Below, piece after piece: positions 9,393 to 19,112 of a DNA stretch of 64,000 nucleotides (positions are counted from its first letter, which is position 1; every line of letters begins with the position of its first letter). The stretch lies in contig HF988712.1 in assembly GCA_000431235.1 (NCBI GenBank), forward strand, positions 1-64,000. The letters are read 5' to 3'. This DNA comes from Coprobacillus sp. CAG:698. Its GTDB lineage: Bacteria; Bacillota_I; Bacilli_A; ML615J-28; CAG-698. A program made the translations under genes and the position numbers. A model generated the notes under the pieces. That model was given only the letters and a program-made list of their open reading frames with translations. It was not told where the DNA came from and searched no databases.

Positions 9393-10205
9393 ATGAAAAA
9401 AGGATATTTAATTGCAATAGATTTAGATGGAACGCTCATTCAAGGATTTGATAATTACGATAAATTAAGCTTTGATCTACTAAAAAAACTAGCCAAAGAT
9501 AATACAATAGTAATTGCTACGGGAAGACCATTTCGCTCTAGTAAATATTATTATGATATTTTAGGTTTAAACACACCTATAATTAATTACAATGGAGCTT
9601 TAGTTCATCATCCAAGTGATACAAATTTTGAAAAAAACATGATAACTGTACCAAAGGAAATAGTAATCAAGATATTAGAAGATAATAAAGATGTTATAAC
9701 TAATATATTTTGTGAGATTGAAGATGAAATCTTCTTGTATAGAAAGGAAGATGAAATTAATCCTTATCTTCATTTAGATGGTGGTAATTTACACATCGGT
9801 AATTTTCGAGACATCTTAACTGGAGATCCTAATGGTGCAATAATTTTTTCAAAAAATGGAACTGAAGAAATTCTTGAAAAATATATTAATAAAACATATA
9901 ACGGAAAGTTGAAAATTAGATTTTGGGAAGATGAAAAATATTGTGTAAGTGAGGTTTACAATCCTCTAACAACAAAAGGAAATGGTATAAAACAAATCAT
10001 TAACTATTACAAAATTCCTTTTGAAAAGACCATAGCAATAGGCGATGGTCACAATGACATCGAATTATTCGAAAATGTTAACATTAGCGTAGCTATGGCA
10101 AATTCTCATAAGGATCTTTTAAAGAATGCCAAATATATAACCAAAAGCGTAAGTGAACACGGAGTATATTACTTTCTCAAAGATTTTTTTGAAATTAAAG
10201 AATAA
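9393..10205 (+). CDS. Cof-type HAD-superfamily hydrolase (sugar phosphatase-like)
   Basis: 270 aa. HAD motif I is IAIDLDGTLIQG (nucleophile and acid Asp), motif II is around VIATGRPF, motif III has a Lys in the PLTTKGNG region, and motif IV is AIGDGHNDIELF. A type IIB (Cof) cap lies between motifs II and III. These enzymes dephosphorylate sugar phosphates, nucleotides or flavin precursors with broad specificity, so no substrate is proposed. It is one of only three plus-strand genes. AAAGGA precedes the ATG, and a strong hairpin terminator follows directly. Confidence 0.92.
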   Translation: MKKGYLIAIDLDGTLIQGFDNYDKLSFDLLKKLAKDNTIVIATGRPFRSSKYYYDILGLNTPIINYNGALVHHPSDTNFEKNMITVPKEIVIKILEDNKDVITNIFCEIEDEIFLYRKEDEINPYLHLDGGNLHIGNFRDILTGDPNGAIIFSKNGTEEILEKYINKTYNGKLKIRFWEDEKYCVSEVYNPLTTKGNGIKQIINYYKIPFEKTIAIGDGHNDIELFENVNISVAMANSHKDLLKNAKYITKSVSEHGVYYFLKDFFEIKE

Positions 10206-10207
10206 AA

Positions 10208-10246
10208 GTCAACTAGTACTGTTAGTAGTACTAATTGACCTTTTTT
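10208..10246 (+). terminator. Rho-independent terminator of the HAD gene
   Basis: A 13-bp stem with one mismatch (10208-10220 against 10227-10239) and a 6-nt loop, followed by CTTTTTT. It lies between convergent genes. On the minus strand the stem is followed by a short TTTTA, so it may work both ways. Confidence 0.85.
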
Positions 10247-10248
10247 AT

Positions 10249-10770
10249 TTAACTTTCTTTTGCAACAGTTATTTTACCATCAACATTATTATATGTAACT
10301 AAATATGAATTATTGTTAGAATAATATTCAAATCCATTATATACACCAGATTTACTCAAAACATAAATATCACCATCTAGTCTTAATCCTAGTTCTTCGG
10401 TGCAATATTGTGTAAAGCTTCTTTCTGGTTCTAGTACTTGATAATAATCTTTTAGAGCGCCAGATGTTGGATTCTTAACTTTCACATATCTATTTTTTTC
10501 TTCATCTAACTTATAATATTGTTTTGAAGAATCAATACTTGTATCACTTGTCTTCGTTAGTGTTAAACCTTTGTTATAACCTAAGCGATCTTTTTCTACA
10601 AGCCATGATTGAAATGCTGTAACATAGGGTGTTACTTCTTGCTCAGCACTAGCTTTTTCAGCTTTATTAATATAACCAACTAAATTAGGTATTAAAATAC
10701 CTGCTAATATGCCTATTATGGCAACAACGACAACTAATTCCACTAAAGTGAATCCTTTTTTATTTTTCAT
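10249..10770 (-). CDS. Type IV pilin-like prepilin (ComGC/pseudopilin type)
   Basis: About 173 aa from the ATG at 10770, which has AAAGGA upstream; the longer reading from 10800 has no signal. The N-terminus is MKNKKGFTLVELVVVVAIIG. A prepilin peptidase would cut between Gly and Phe, leaving FTLVE with Glu5 for pilus assembly. The hydrophobic helix continues to ILIPNL, and a soluble Tyr/Ser-rich domain follows. No prepilin peptidase, ATPase or other pilus gene is in this window, so the assembly machinery must lie elsewhere. Role in DNA uptake or adhesion not decidable. Confidence 0.88.
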   Translation of the reverse strand: MKNKKGFTLVELVVVVAIIGILAGILIPNLVGYINKAEKASAEQEVTPYVTAFQSWLVEKDRLGYNKGLTLTKTSDTSIDSSKQYYKLDEEKNRYVKVKNPTSGALKDYYQVLEPERSFTQYCTEELGLRLDGDIYVLSKSGVYNGFEYYSNNNSYLVTYNNVDGKITVAKES

Positions 10771-10809
10771 TAAAAGTCCTTTCTCTTTAGTAAATAACAA
10801 ACCTAGTTT

Positions 10810-10838
10810 ATTTTATCATAATATGTCTTACTATGCAA
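10810..10838 (-). promoter_or_regulatory. Promoter of the prepilin gene
   Basis: Minus strand -35 TTGCAT (10833-10838) and -10 TAAAAT (10810-10815), spacer 17 nt, with a TATG just upstream of the -10. Transcription would start ~10800, 30 nt before the chosen ATG. Confidence 0.5.
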
Positions 10839-10949
10839 ATTATATTATATAAATAAATAAATTATTTTTAGTCTTTTAATTTATTTTTTTCAAAACCTAG
10901 TAATGAGTTAAAACAACTTTTAATTTTTGTTTTATCTTTCACAAATAAA

Positions 10950-11261
10950 CTATAAATTACGCTCTATGTCATAAATATCATAAAATGATATTTTTAAAGT
11001 GTTAAATTTTATATTTTTATTCACATAATCAATATTTGTAATTATTCCTTCAAATTCTTCGTAAGAATCATAATTATAATATACTACTTTTACATAATCG
11101 CCTTTATTTATACTCATCATTTTACCATTTAATTCTTCTAATTTTTCTTCAGATAATATTTTTTTATCACATGTAATTCTTTCTTTTTCTCTTAATTTTT
11201 CATTAAACCCTTTTAAAGCAGCAAAAGGTTGATATTGATTTCCTCTTGGTTTATTCGGCAT
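10950..11261 (-). CDS. YolD-like protein
   Basis: 103 aa. The N-terminal PRGNQYQPFAALKGFNEKLR and the later GKMMSINKGDYVKVVYYNYD...FEGIITNID are the YolD-like pattern: 'mPF..L.Gf...l' and a beta-rich tail. YolD proteins are found beside UvrX-type Y-family polymerases and may act as their cofactor. The gene overlaps the polymerase gene by 11 nt, which fits. Confidence 0.8.
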   Translation of the reverse strand: MPNKPRGNQYQPFAALKGFNEKLREKERITCDKKILSEEKLEELNGKMMSINKGDYVKVVYYNYDSYEEFEGIITNIDYVNKNIKFNTLKISFYDIYDIERNL

Positions 11262-12516
11262 TGTGTCCTCCTATTAATTTATTTCTTTTTCTCATGGTTG
11301 CCTTTTCATCAAGGCTCATTCCTCTAAGAATTGTTGATTTTCCAAATTTATTCTTTATATCTATAATAGCTTTTAAGGCTTTCCTTTCTTTTTCGAGTTC
11401 TTCACTATTTTCAAGTAAATCAGACACATATTCATTTTCTAGTGTTAATCTTGAAAAAGATATATTAATTTGCCTTATTAATTTGCTTTTATCGGCCATT
11501 ACTGCAAATAATTCTAATGCATTTCGAGATATTTCCTTATATGAATTTGTAGGCTTTACTAATTTCTTACTTTTAACATTCATTTTCGGTTTTGTATCTG
11601 TTTTTCGAGATTCAGAATATCCAATAGCAATACTTAAACCACCTGTAATTAATCTTTTACTAATTAAATCTAGTACTAAACCATCTATCATTTCTTTAAC
11701 AACTAAAATTGTGTCTTCATAAGGATAATCTTTGTCTAATACTTGACCTGAAGATATTGATTTTGAAAGAGGAATATAATTTTTTATTTCTTCTATTGTT
11801 GTCTTATCGATACCATTGCTATGATCGATTAAAAAAGATGCATTTACACCAAATTCTTTATATAAAATATCTTTATCACAATTAGCCACATCTTTAAGCG
11901 TATATAAATTAAGTTTATTTAGTCTTTTCGCAATTCCTGTACCTATTTGCCAGAAATCAGTTAGCTTTGAATAATCCCAAAGTTTTTCCTTGAATAACTT
12001 TTCATCAAGATAACCAATGTTATCACAGTTATGTTTAGCAATTATATCCATAGCAATTTTGCAAAGAAATAGATTGGATCCCACTCCACACGTAGCTTTT
12101 ATACCTGTTGTCTTATACACATCTTCAATTATCATTTTACCTATTTCAATAGCATCTTTACCATACAATTTTTCATAAGAAGTTATATTAATGAAAACCT
12201 CATCTATCGAATAAACATATATATCATCTTTAGAAACATATTTTAAATATATGCTATAAATATATGCTGACATATCAATATATCTTTGCATTCGTGGCTT
12301 AGCAATTATGTAGCTTATATTACTAGGTATTTCAAATAAACGGCATCTATTCCTAACATTTAACTCTTTCATTTTAGGCGACACTGCTAGGCAAATTGCC
12401 CCTTTACCTCTTGTGCTATCAGCAACTACTAATGGAGTTGTTAGCGGATCAACATGACGATCAATGCATTCGCATGATGCATAAAAACATTTTAAATCTA
12501 TGCATAAATAATCCAT
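11251..12516 (-). CDS. uvrX: Y-family translesion DNA polymerase (UvrX/DinB type)
   Basis: 421 aa. Bypasses damaged template bases. The palm begins with YLCIDLKCFYASCE (first metal Asp and the steric-gate region) and continues to YSIDEVFIN (catalytic Asp-Glu, ~104). The helix-hairpin-helix region is around FWQIGTGIAKRLNKL, and the little-finger domain follows. The Cys/Glu pattern 'FYASCE' and the coupled YolD gene favour UvrX over housekeeping DinB. A strong ribosome binding site (AAAGGAGG) precedes the ATG. I see no LexA-type operator in the promoter. Confidence 0.93.
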   Translation of the reverse strand: MDYLCIDLKCFYASCECIDRHVDPLTTPLVVADSTRGKGAICLAVSPKMKELNVRNRCRLFEIPSNISYIIAKPRMQRYIDMSAYIYSIYLKYVSKDDIYVYSIDEVFINITSYEKLYGKDAIEIGKMIIEDVYKTTGIKATCGVGSNLFLCKIAMDIIAKHNCDNIGYLDEKLFKEKLWDYSKLTDFWQIGTGIAKRLNKLNLYTLKDVANCDKDILYKEFGVNASFLIDHSNGIDKTTIEEIKNYIPLSKSISSGQVLDKDYPYEDTILVVKEMIDGLVLDLISKRLITGGLSIAIGYSESRKTDTKPKMNVKSKKLVKPTNSYKEISRNALELFAVMADKSKLIRQINISFSRLTLENEYVSDLLENSEELEKERKALKAIIDIKNKFGKSTILRGMSLDEKATMRKRNKLIGGHNAE

Positions 12517-12545
12517 ATTAACCTCCTTTGGTAATTGTGCTAAAT

Positions 12546-12574
12546 ATTATACAATTTTTTAAAAGAAAAAACAA
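12546..12574 (-). promoter_or_regulatory. Promoter of the uvrX-yolD operon
   Basis: Minus strand -35 TTGTTT (12569-12574) and -10 TATAAT (12546-12551) with a 17-nt spacer, upstream of an AAAGGAGG ribosome binding site. No Bacillus-type DinR/LexA box (GAAC-N4-GTTC) is visible. Confidence 0.55.
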
Positions 12575-12593
12575 TGAGATTTTGATATTAATT

Positions 12594-15209
12594 TTATTTA
12601 AATAAGTCAGTACTAGTAAGTCCATTTGTTATAGTAGTACTAATATACTCTGAAAATTCATCATAACTTATAAAATCTTTATAAATCTTTATTTTAATTA
12701 TTTGTGATTCGTTTCTTTTACCATTATACAAACCAGTAATCTTAATATATAATATGTAATAGTTATCTGATAACTCAATGTTATTGTTAATTTGGTTATT
12801 TTCATCTTTAACTATTACTTTGGAAGCATAATTTTTAATCGATATCCAGTTTGCTAGATTATTTGATGCATAAACTGTATATACAGCATCTTCATTATGT
12901 TTATTCCAAGTTATATCAATTTTTTCATAACTAGCAAATTCATATTCATCTGCAAGTTCTTTACCATTAATTTTTATATTGAAATCACCTAAATAATCAT
13001 AAGTTATAAGTTCTATAATATCAGAATAACTATATTTGCCTTGCTTTTCAGCAACCACACGATAGAAGTAACGTCCGTTAACTGGTTTTTGTTTTACTCT
13101 CATATTCAAGATGTATTTTTCAGCTTTAAAGGTATTTAAATTATTCCATACATATCCATCTGATGAATATTGGATAGTATAGTTAATATTTGTAATATCT
13201 TCATCTGGTAATGTATTCCATACAAATCGCAAATCTACATCTGAATATGGTGTCCCAACATATCCAAAATTGTTAATCTTAGGTAGTGAGTCACTTACTT
13301 TTGCCTCATATTCTTCTGTTGCTGAGCCTAAGTTGTTATATGCTTTAACCTTTACATTTAATTTCTCAGCATTCAAAGGAACTTGTATATCAAAGCTATA
13401 TCTATTTCGTGACATGTAGAATTGATTTGAAGTAATAGCTTCTTGATCGTCAAAACTATATGTTAGTTCATATTTTACTTCATCACCAAATGGGTATAAT
13501 AACTTACGAAAATGAACTGTAACAGTTTCCCCAGGTAATAAGCCTTCAGTTACTCCAAACTCTGGTATGCGGCCTAAATTTAATTCACTACCTTCATTTG
13601 TAGTTGCTTTAGCTTGAACTCCAGGACCTAATCTTAAGCTATAAGATTGAGCTTTAACACCATAGTAGTATGTTACTCCATCTTCTAATTGATTATCAAC
13701 ATATTCATTTATATTTGTATCAGAAACATTACCAATGATATCAAATACTTCGTTTTGAGAGAAAGTAATAGGTTTTGTACTCTTGTATAAAACATAGAAC
13801 TTAGCATCATCAAGTTTTTCAAATGATAATTTATTACCTTTTTGAGTTTTAGTTACTTCAAAATTATTTACTTTTTCAACATTTATTGGCTGAGATGTAT
13901 GAATTTCCGGAAGAATAGCAGGTTTACCCCATGCATCCTTCAAATAAGATAATCCTGTATTTGTACCTAAACCACCTGAATAAGCAGTAAAGTTATAAAT
14001 TGAAGTACCTTTTACATATTCCATTGTATTACAAAATAGAGCCTGGTCATAAGCTTCTTTCTTGTTATAATTCCAAGAACCACCACCATCACCATTCATA
14101 TAATAACCTATAGATGCATATAAATTTACTCTGCTATACTTCATTACTTTATCCCACCAACTAACTAAGTCGCAATATGGAGAAGCATAAAGAGTAATAG
14201 CGTGATATGTTTGAGGAAGGATATAATCTATCCACTCATTTTCAATCCATTTTAATGTATCCGCATATAAAGGTGCACCATAATGAGCATAACCACGAGT
14301 TGCTGAACCATTAGTTATAACTTTATTGTTTTCATCATAACTAACAACTCCATTTCCATTCTTGTATACTCCTGGAGGAGCAATTCCTAATTGAACTCGA
14401 CGATTATTTTTATTATTATAAATATCGATGCTTTTGCTTAATTTTTCAATAAAAGCACTTACTTGATCACGTCTCCAATTTTCTATTTGATCTGATCTAA
14501 CCAAATGGTGAGTATCAGAATCATCAATACCAGCAGTATAGAAATAATCATCGAAGTGAATAGCATCAACATCGTAATTTTCGATTAGTTCCATACATGT
14601 ATCTACTAAAAAACTTTGAACTTCAGGAAGACCTGGATTAAGAATTGTTGAAGCAGATCCTCTTAGCATATTTTTGGGATTACTTGCAGGATTGCCTCTA
14701 TCGAATCTTTTAGCTAATTCTTCTAAACTAAGGGCTACATTATTGGTTACACGATAAGGGTTCATCCAAGCATGAAATTCAATTCCACGCTTATGACATT
14801 CTTCTATAATCCATGGAAGAGCATCCCAATCAGGATTTTCATTGTAATATACAGACCATTTATTATATTTTGATTTATAGATTGCATCATTCATAATACG
14901 AACATGAAATATCATAACATTCAAGTTATAATAATCCATTTTATCAAGAACATCATATATTTGTTCTTTGTATTGTTGCATACTTGTGTATCCAGCAATA
15001 TCATTAGTTGCAGGGCTAACCCATACAGCACGAAATTCTGTGCCTTTTCGCTCATATTCGGCATTTATCATAACTTTCTCGCCGTTATCGTAAGTAATTT
15101 TTTGACCATTAATTTCTAATTGTACTTTACTTACAGCTTTAGCTGGCAAAAGAAACATCATTAAAGCCAGTAATAAAACGATAATCGTTAGTTTTTTAAT
15201 ATGTTTCAT
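12594..15209 (-). CDS. Secreted GHL10 (DUF187, DigH-like) glycoside hydrolase, copy A
   Basis: 871 aa with a signal peptide cut near LLPAKA (~25). The catalytic TIM barrel (~58-430) has the GHL10 hallmarks: FRAVWVSPATNDI, VMIFHVRIMNDAIY, HKRGIEFHAWMNPYRV, AIHFDDYFY (~218) and WIDYILPQTY. Characterised relatives (E. coli DigH/YddW) cut peptidoglycan glycan strands that lack stem peptides. The C-terminal half is a series of fibronectin/Ig-like beta modules without a C-terminal membrane anchor. It follows copy B by 11 nt, so the two form an operon. Substrate is inferred from the family only. Confidence 0.88.
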   Translation of the reverse strand: MKHIKKLTIIVLLLALMMFLLPAKAVSKVQLEINGQKITYDNGEKVMINAEYERKGTEFRAVWVSPATNDIAGYTSMQQYKEQIYDVLDKMDYYNLNVMIFHVRIMNDAIYKSKYNKWSVYYNENPDWDALPWIIEECHKRGIEFHAWMNPYRVTNNVALSLEELAKRFDRGNPASNPKNMLRGSASTILNPGLPEVQSFLVDTCMELIENYDVDAIHFDDYFYTAGIDDSDTHHLVRSDQIENWRRDQVSAFIEKLSKSIDIYNNKNNRRVQLGIAPPGVYKNGNGVVSYDENNKVITNGSATRGYAHYGAPLYADTLKWIENEWIDYILPQTYHAITLYASPYCDLVSWWDKVMKYSRVNLYASIGYYMNGDGGGSWNYNKKEAYDQALFCNTMEYVKGTSIYNFTAYSGGLGTNTGLSYLKDAWGKPAILPEIHTSQPINVEKVNNFEVTKTQKGNKLSFEKLDDAKFYVLYKSTKPITFSQNEVFDIIGNVSDTNINEYVDNQLEDGVTYYYGVKAQSYSLRLGPGVQAKATTNEGSELNLGRIPEFGVTEGLLPGETVTVHFRKLLYPFGDEVKYELTYSFDDQEAITSNQFYMSRNRYSFDIQVPLNAEKLNVKVKAYNNLGSATEEYEAKVSDSLPKINNFGYVGTPYSDVDLRFVWNTLPDEDITNINYTIQYSSDGYVWNNLNTFKAEKYILNMRVKQKPVNGRYFYRVVAEKQGKYSYSDIIELITYDYLGDFNIKINGKELADEYEFASYEKIDITWNKHNEDAVYTVYASNNLANWISIKNYASKVIVKDENNQINNNIELSDNYYILYIKITGLYNGKRNESQIIKIKIYKDFISYDEFSEYISTTITNGLTSTDLFK

Positions 15210-15220
15210 ATTACATTCCT

Positions 15221-17887
15221 TTAGTTAAATAATTGTGTATTTTTTAGATATCCACTTGTCTTAGTATTTATATATGCTCCTAAATCATCATAAAACACAA
15301 ACAACTTTTGTACAAATATTGTTATAGGTTCTGATTCATATTTTAATCCATTTATTGATAGAATTAATTTAATTTGTACTTCATAATCTGAACCAGGGAT
15401 TGTTATTTCATATTGATATAGATTTTCTGTACTTGAATTCTTTATTTTTGCATAAGTTCTTAAAACTGACCAGTTAACACCATCAGATGAAACCATTAGT
15501 GCTTCATTCACGTTTGTACCATTAACTTTTGAAGGAATCCATTCAAAAGTCATTTTGTCACTTTCACTAACATAATATACATCTTTTACAGAAGCACTAT
15601 TTACCTTCATTCCTCTTGGCTTATTTAAATGGCTATATACTTGAATTGAAACAATATCTGAATAAGAAGATAATTTCCCATCAGTAGCTTTAATGCGATA
15701 ATATTGTTTACCTATACTATCAAATAAAACACTTTGGAATCGGCAATTAATTATTGTAATTCGGTAATTTTTTAGACTTTGATTAATATCAAGATATTTA
15801 TTCCATTCAAAACCATCTTTTGAATACTCTAGTGTATATGTCAATCCTTCATTTTCATGAATATTGAAAACAAAATTAACTAGTTCTCCATTATAGAAAT
15901 TAGTATCAGTAGAATCAGTTAACAAACCAAAATTAGTTATTTTAGATAATGATTCTGTAATATTTTTTTCCAACATAACTTCTGATTCAGCCATATCATT
16001 ATATGCTTTTATAGTACCTTTGAAAGTTGTAGCATCACTTGGTATATCTATATATGTGTATAATGATTCATCTCGTGATAAGAATTTAGTTACTTTTGTT
16101 TCATTAATTCCATCAAAAGAATATGTCAATTCATATTTTATATTTGTACCTTTAAAATAACTTAATTTATCAAAAGCAATCATAGATTTATTACCTTTTG
16201 ATAACTCATCAACAAAGTAATATTTAATATTTCCTAAATATGCTTTTCTTGTTCCTTCAGCCTTCTCAGTCGTAATAGTTTCACCCTCACCTAAAGTAAA
16301 GCTATTAGATTGACTTCTAATACCATATGTATATGTTTTTCCTTTTTCAGCCGTTTCATCAACATATTCTTGTTTTCCATCTTTACCAAGGTTAACGCCT
16401 ACAACATCTATTACTTCACTTGGATCAAATTTCAAATTGTTTTCACTTCGATAAATTACATAGAATTTATCTAATGAATCATTGTTCCAACGCATTGTAT
16501 AGCCTTTTTCATTATTATATATTTCCACTCCTGTAATCTTATTTGGAACAATTTTATCCCCATATTGTATTTCAGGAGTTAAAGATCTAACTTTCCAAAT
16601 TCTATCAACATTTGTTAACATTTTCGGATTTGATAATGCTCTTTCATAAGTTTTATATGAGAAGAAAGCTGCACCATTTACATTTTCCATTCCATTAGCA
16701 AGCATAATTTGATGATATGCTTCTGTATCACTTATCCACGAATATTTCTTTTCTTGGCCATAGCCTCCTAAACCAATTCCTGAATATACATTTACTTTTT
16801 TGTATTTGGCAACTCTATTCCACCAATCTAATAAATCAGCATATGGACACATAGGATGTTCAATTGACCAATAGCATTGAGGTAATATATAATCAATCCA
16901 TTCATTATTAATCCATTTTAAAGTATCTGAATACAAATAATCATCGTAATGAATATATGATGTAGTTGTTAATGAACCATTAGTTATGGCATTACCATTT
17001 TCATCATAAGTTACTTTACCATCACCGCTTCGATATACTCCTGATGGTGATATTCCTAATTGAACTCTTTTTCCTGTTTGTTCATTATATGCTCTTATAT
17101 TTTTTGATAAATCTTCAATAAAATCATCTACTTGTTTACGTCTGAAATTACCTAAACTTAATCCTTCAGTATTGTAAAGTTTTCTTGTAGTTGTATCATC
17201 AACTTTATAGTCGTAAAAGTAATCATCAAAATGGATAGCATCAACATCGTACTTTTGAACTACTTCCATACAAACATCAACTAACCATTTCTTTACTTTA
17301 GGTATACCAGGATTTAAAATTACACTATTAGATCCTTGAAGTAAATTATTTGGATCACTTGCCATGTTGTTTAATGGGAATTCTTTAGCCAAACTAACCA
17401 AATCATTTTGACCATTTCTAACACGATAAGGATTCATCCACGCATGAAATTCGATTCCACGCTTGTGACATTCTTCAATAACCCAAGGTAGAGCTTCCCA
17501 ATCTGGATTTTCATTATAATAAACTGACCAATTATTATATTTTGATTCATATAAAGCGTCATTCATAATTCTTATATGAAATATCATAGCATTCAAGTTA
17601 TAGGCTTTCATTGTATCCAAAACGCTAATTATTTCACTTTTATATTGTTCTTTACTTTCATATTTAGCTATATCTCCAACAAGTGGAGTAACCCAAACAC
17701 CTCGAAAATCTGAATTTTTGATATTATACTCTGTATTAATATAAACAAAATCACTATTATCAGCCCATTTTACATATCCACTTCCCTTAACTAAGGGTAT
17801 TTTTACTTGAGCTGCACTAACAGGGATAACCATTAGCAAGAGCGCAAGTAACATTATGACAATTATAGTTCTTTTTATCGTTTTCAT
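15221..17887 (-). CDS. Secreted GHL10 (DUF187, DigH-like) glycoside hydrolase, copy B
   Basis: 888 aa with a signal peptide (MKTIKRTIIVIMLLALLLMV, cut near VSAAQ). The barrel has FRGVWVTPLVGDI, MIFHIRIMNDALY, HKRGIEFHAWMNPYRV, AIHFDDYFYDYKVDD and WIDYILPQCYWSIEH. It is close to copy A in the catalytic domain, and the beta-module C-terminal half has the same plan. The last residues (YINTKTSGYLKNTQLFN) resemble the end of copy A, supporting a tandem duplication. AAGGAG precedes the ATG. Confidence 0.88.
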   Translation of the reverse strand: MKTIKRTIIVIMLLALLLMVIPVSAAQVKIPLVKGSGYVKWADNSDFVYINTEYNIKNSDFRGVWVTPLVGDIAKYESKEQYKSEIISVLDTMKAYNLNAMIFHIRIMNDALYESKYNNWSVYYNENPDWEALPWVIEECHKRGIEFHAWMNPYRVRNGQNDLVSLAKEFPLNNMASDPNNLLQGSNSVILNPGIPKVKKWLVDVCMEVVQKYDVDAIHFDDYFYDYKVDDTTTRKLYNTEGLSLGNFRRKQVDDFIEDLSKNIRAYNEQTGKRVQLGISPSGVYRSGDGKVTYDENGNAITNGSLTTTSYIHYDDYLYSDTLKWINNEWIDYILPQCYWSIEHPMCPYADLLDWWNRVAKYKKVNVYSGIGLGGYGQEKKYSWISDTEAYHQIMLANGMENVNGAAFFSYKTYERALSNPKMLTNVDRIWKVRSLTPEIQYGDKIVPNKITGVEIYNNEKGYTMRWNNDSLDKFYVIYRSENNLKFDPSEVIDVVGVNLGKDGKQEYVDETAEKGKTYTYGIRSQSNSFTLGEGETITTEKAEGTRKAYLGNIKYYFVDELSKGNKSMIAFDKLSYFKGTNIKYELTYSFDGINETKVTKFLSRDESLYTYIDIPSDATTFKGTIKAYNDMAESEVMLEKNITESLSKITNFGLLTDSTDTNFYNGELVNFVFNIHENEGLTYTLEYSKDGFEWNKYLDINQSLKNYRITIINCRFQSVLFDSIGKQYYRIKATDGKLSSYSDIVSIQVYSHLNKPRGMKVNSASVKDVYYVSESDKMTFEWIPSKVNGTNVNEALMVSSDGVNWSVLRTYAKIKNSSTENLYQYEITIPGSDYEVQIKLILSINGLKYESEPITIFVQKLFVFYDDLGAYINTKTSGYLKNTQLFN

Positions 17888-18006
17888 AGTTAATCTCCTT
17901 ATACACTTATATATGTTTATTATATCACATTTTTCTTACTAATTAAATACCTTTTTTTTATGTTTTGTAAACGAAATAGCAAAAAAGGAAAAATAACCAA
18001 TATATA

Positions 18007-18043
18007 GAAAAAAAGAGTGATAAGTTAATCTTACCATCTCTTT
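18007..18043 (-). terminator. Rho-independent terminator downstream of the PfkB kinase gene
   Basis: On the minus strand AAAGAGATGGTAAG pairs with CTTATCACTCTTT, with an ATTAA loop, followed by a run of T. It directly follows the kinase stop at 18049. Confidence 0.75.
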
Positions 18044-18048
18044 AATTG

Positions 18049-18876
18049 TTAATTTCCTTTATAAACACTTTCTCTAACACTAAGTGTTTTTTTAGCTAAT
18101 TCTTGTCCCTCGTGAATTGCCCTGAAAAAATCATATCCTTTTACAAGTCCGGAAATTGTCCCTGAAAGGAGGGCATCACCACATCCTGTTGTGCTAACAA
18201 CATATGGTGCAGGAGTGACATCAATTATATTCCACTTTTCACCATCATAATAATCTATTGATTTGCTTCCCTTTGTAACAATCAAATTTTGAGGTTTCGC
18301 AAATTCTTTTATTTCATTATATTCCATAGAATTTACTTTAAGCAAATAAAGTCTACTTAAAGAATTTTTAAATCTTCTTACTTTAACAGTACTTATTCCA
18401 TCAGCAATAAGTTTTTTGTGGCTATATGTTTTAGTAATATAATCAATTACTTCTTCTTTTAAATTAGCATCTAAAACTATATACTCACTTTTTTCTAAAA
18501 CTTCTCTATTTTTATCTAAGAAATCAATGTTTAATTCACTAGCAATACTTTCATCACATAACGCAAGTGCCATATCATTCTTTTCATCATTTATGCATAA
18601 ATAACTTGCACTTGGTTTATCTGTTAGAGGTTTTATAATATTGCAACCTAGAGACACTAACTCTTTTTCTAGATTTTCTCCGTTAGTATCCTTTCCTATG
18701 CAAGTCATAAAAGTTATTTTATGACCTAATCTTAATAAGTTCTCGCATATGTTTCGTCCTACTCCTCCAAAAGAAATAGTGACTGTTCCTAAATTAGAAT
18801 CCTTAGGAATAAGTTTATTGAAAGGAAAACCCATATAATCAATATTTGATAATCCAATAACTACAATTTTATCCAT
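18049..18876 (-). CDS. PfkB-family carbohydrate kinase (pseudouridine kinase-like)
   Basis: 275 aa ribokinase-fold kinase. The N-terminal signature VTISFGGVGRNICENLLRLG and the C-terminal PfkB signature STTGCGDALLSGTISGLVKG (catalytic Asp in GCGDA) are clear. The 'GGVGRNIxENLxRLG' wording is typical of pseudouridine kinase PsuK. No pseudouridine glycosidase (psuG) lies beside it, so specificity stays open. A 52-residue small ORF sits 24 nt upstream. Confidence 0.85.
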   Translation of the reverse strand: MDKIVVIGLSNIDYMGFPFNKLIPKDSNLGTVTISFGGVGRNICENLLRLGHKITFMTCIGKDTNGENLEKELVSLGCNIIKPLTDKPSASYLCINDEKNDMALALCDESIASELNIDFLDKNREVLEKSEYIVLDANLKEEVIDYITKTYSHKKLIADGISTVKVRRFKNSLSRLYLLKVNSMEYNEIKEFAKPQNLIVTKGSKSIDYYDGEKWNIIDVTPAPYVVSTTGCGDALLSGTISGLVKGYDFFRAIHEGQELAKKTLSVRESVYKGN

Positions 18877-18900
18877 ATTTTACTCCATTTATATAATTTA

Positions 18901-19059
18901 CTATTTATTATGGTTCTTATTAGTTTTATTATTCTTATTAGCAAATTCCTGAGCTATTTCTTCTCTCAAACTTCGTTCTAGGTCTTTGCTGTCAATCAAA
19001 GATGATTTTTTTAAAGAGTTATTTGTACCCTTTACTCTTCTTTTATTTAGTTTATCCAA
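18901..19059 (-). CDS. Possible small basic protein (TTG start)
   Basis: 52 codons from a TTG at 19059, preceded by GGGTGAT five nt away, to TAG at 18901. The product (DKLNKRRVKGTNNSLKKS...) is Lys/Asn-rich, ends KNNKTNKNHNK, and has a likely short helix (SLREEIAQEFANKNN). No family is recognised. It lies between recX and the PfkB kinase on the same strand and fills an otherwise empty interval. Real status uncertain. Confidence 0.4.
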   Translation of the reverse strand: MDKLNKRRVKGTNNSLKKSSLIDSKDLERSLREEIAQEFANKNNKTNKNHNK

Positions 19060-19112
19060 TATATCACCCAATAAATATTTATTGTTATAAATTAATTATT
19101 ATTACTAATATA

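Noticed and set aside
12517..12593. LexA/DinR operator for uvrX
   Set aside because: No GAAC-N4-GTTC-like element is visible in the promoter.
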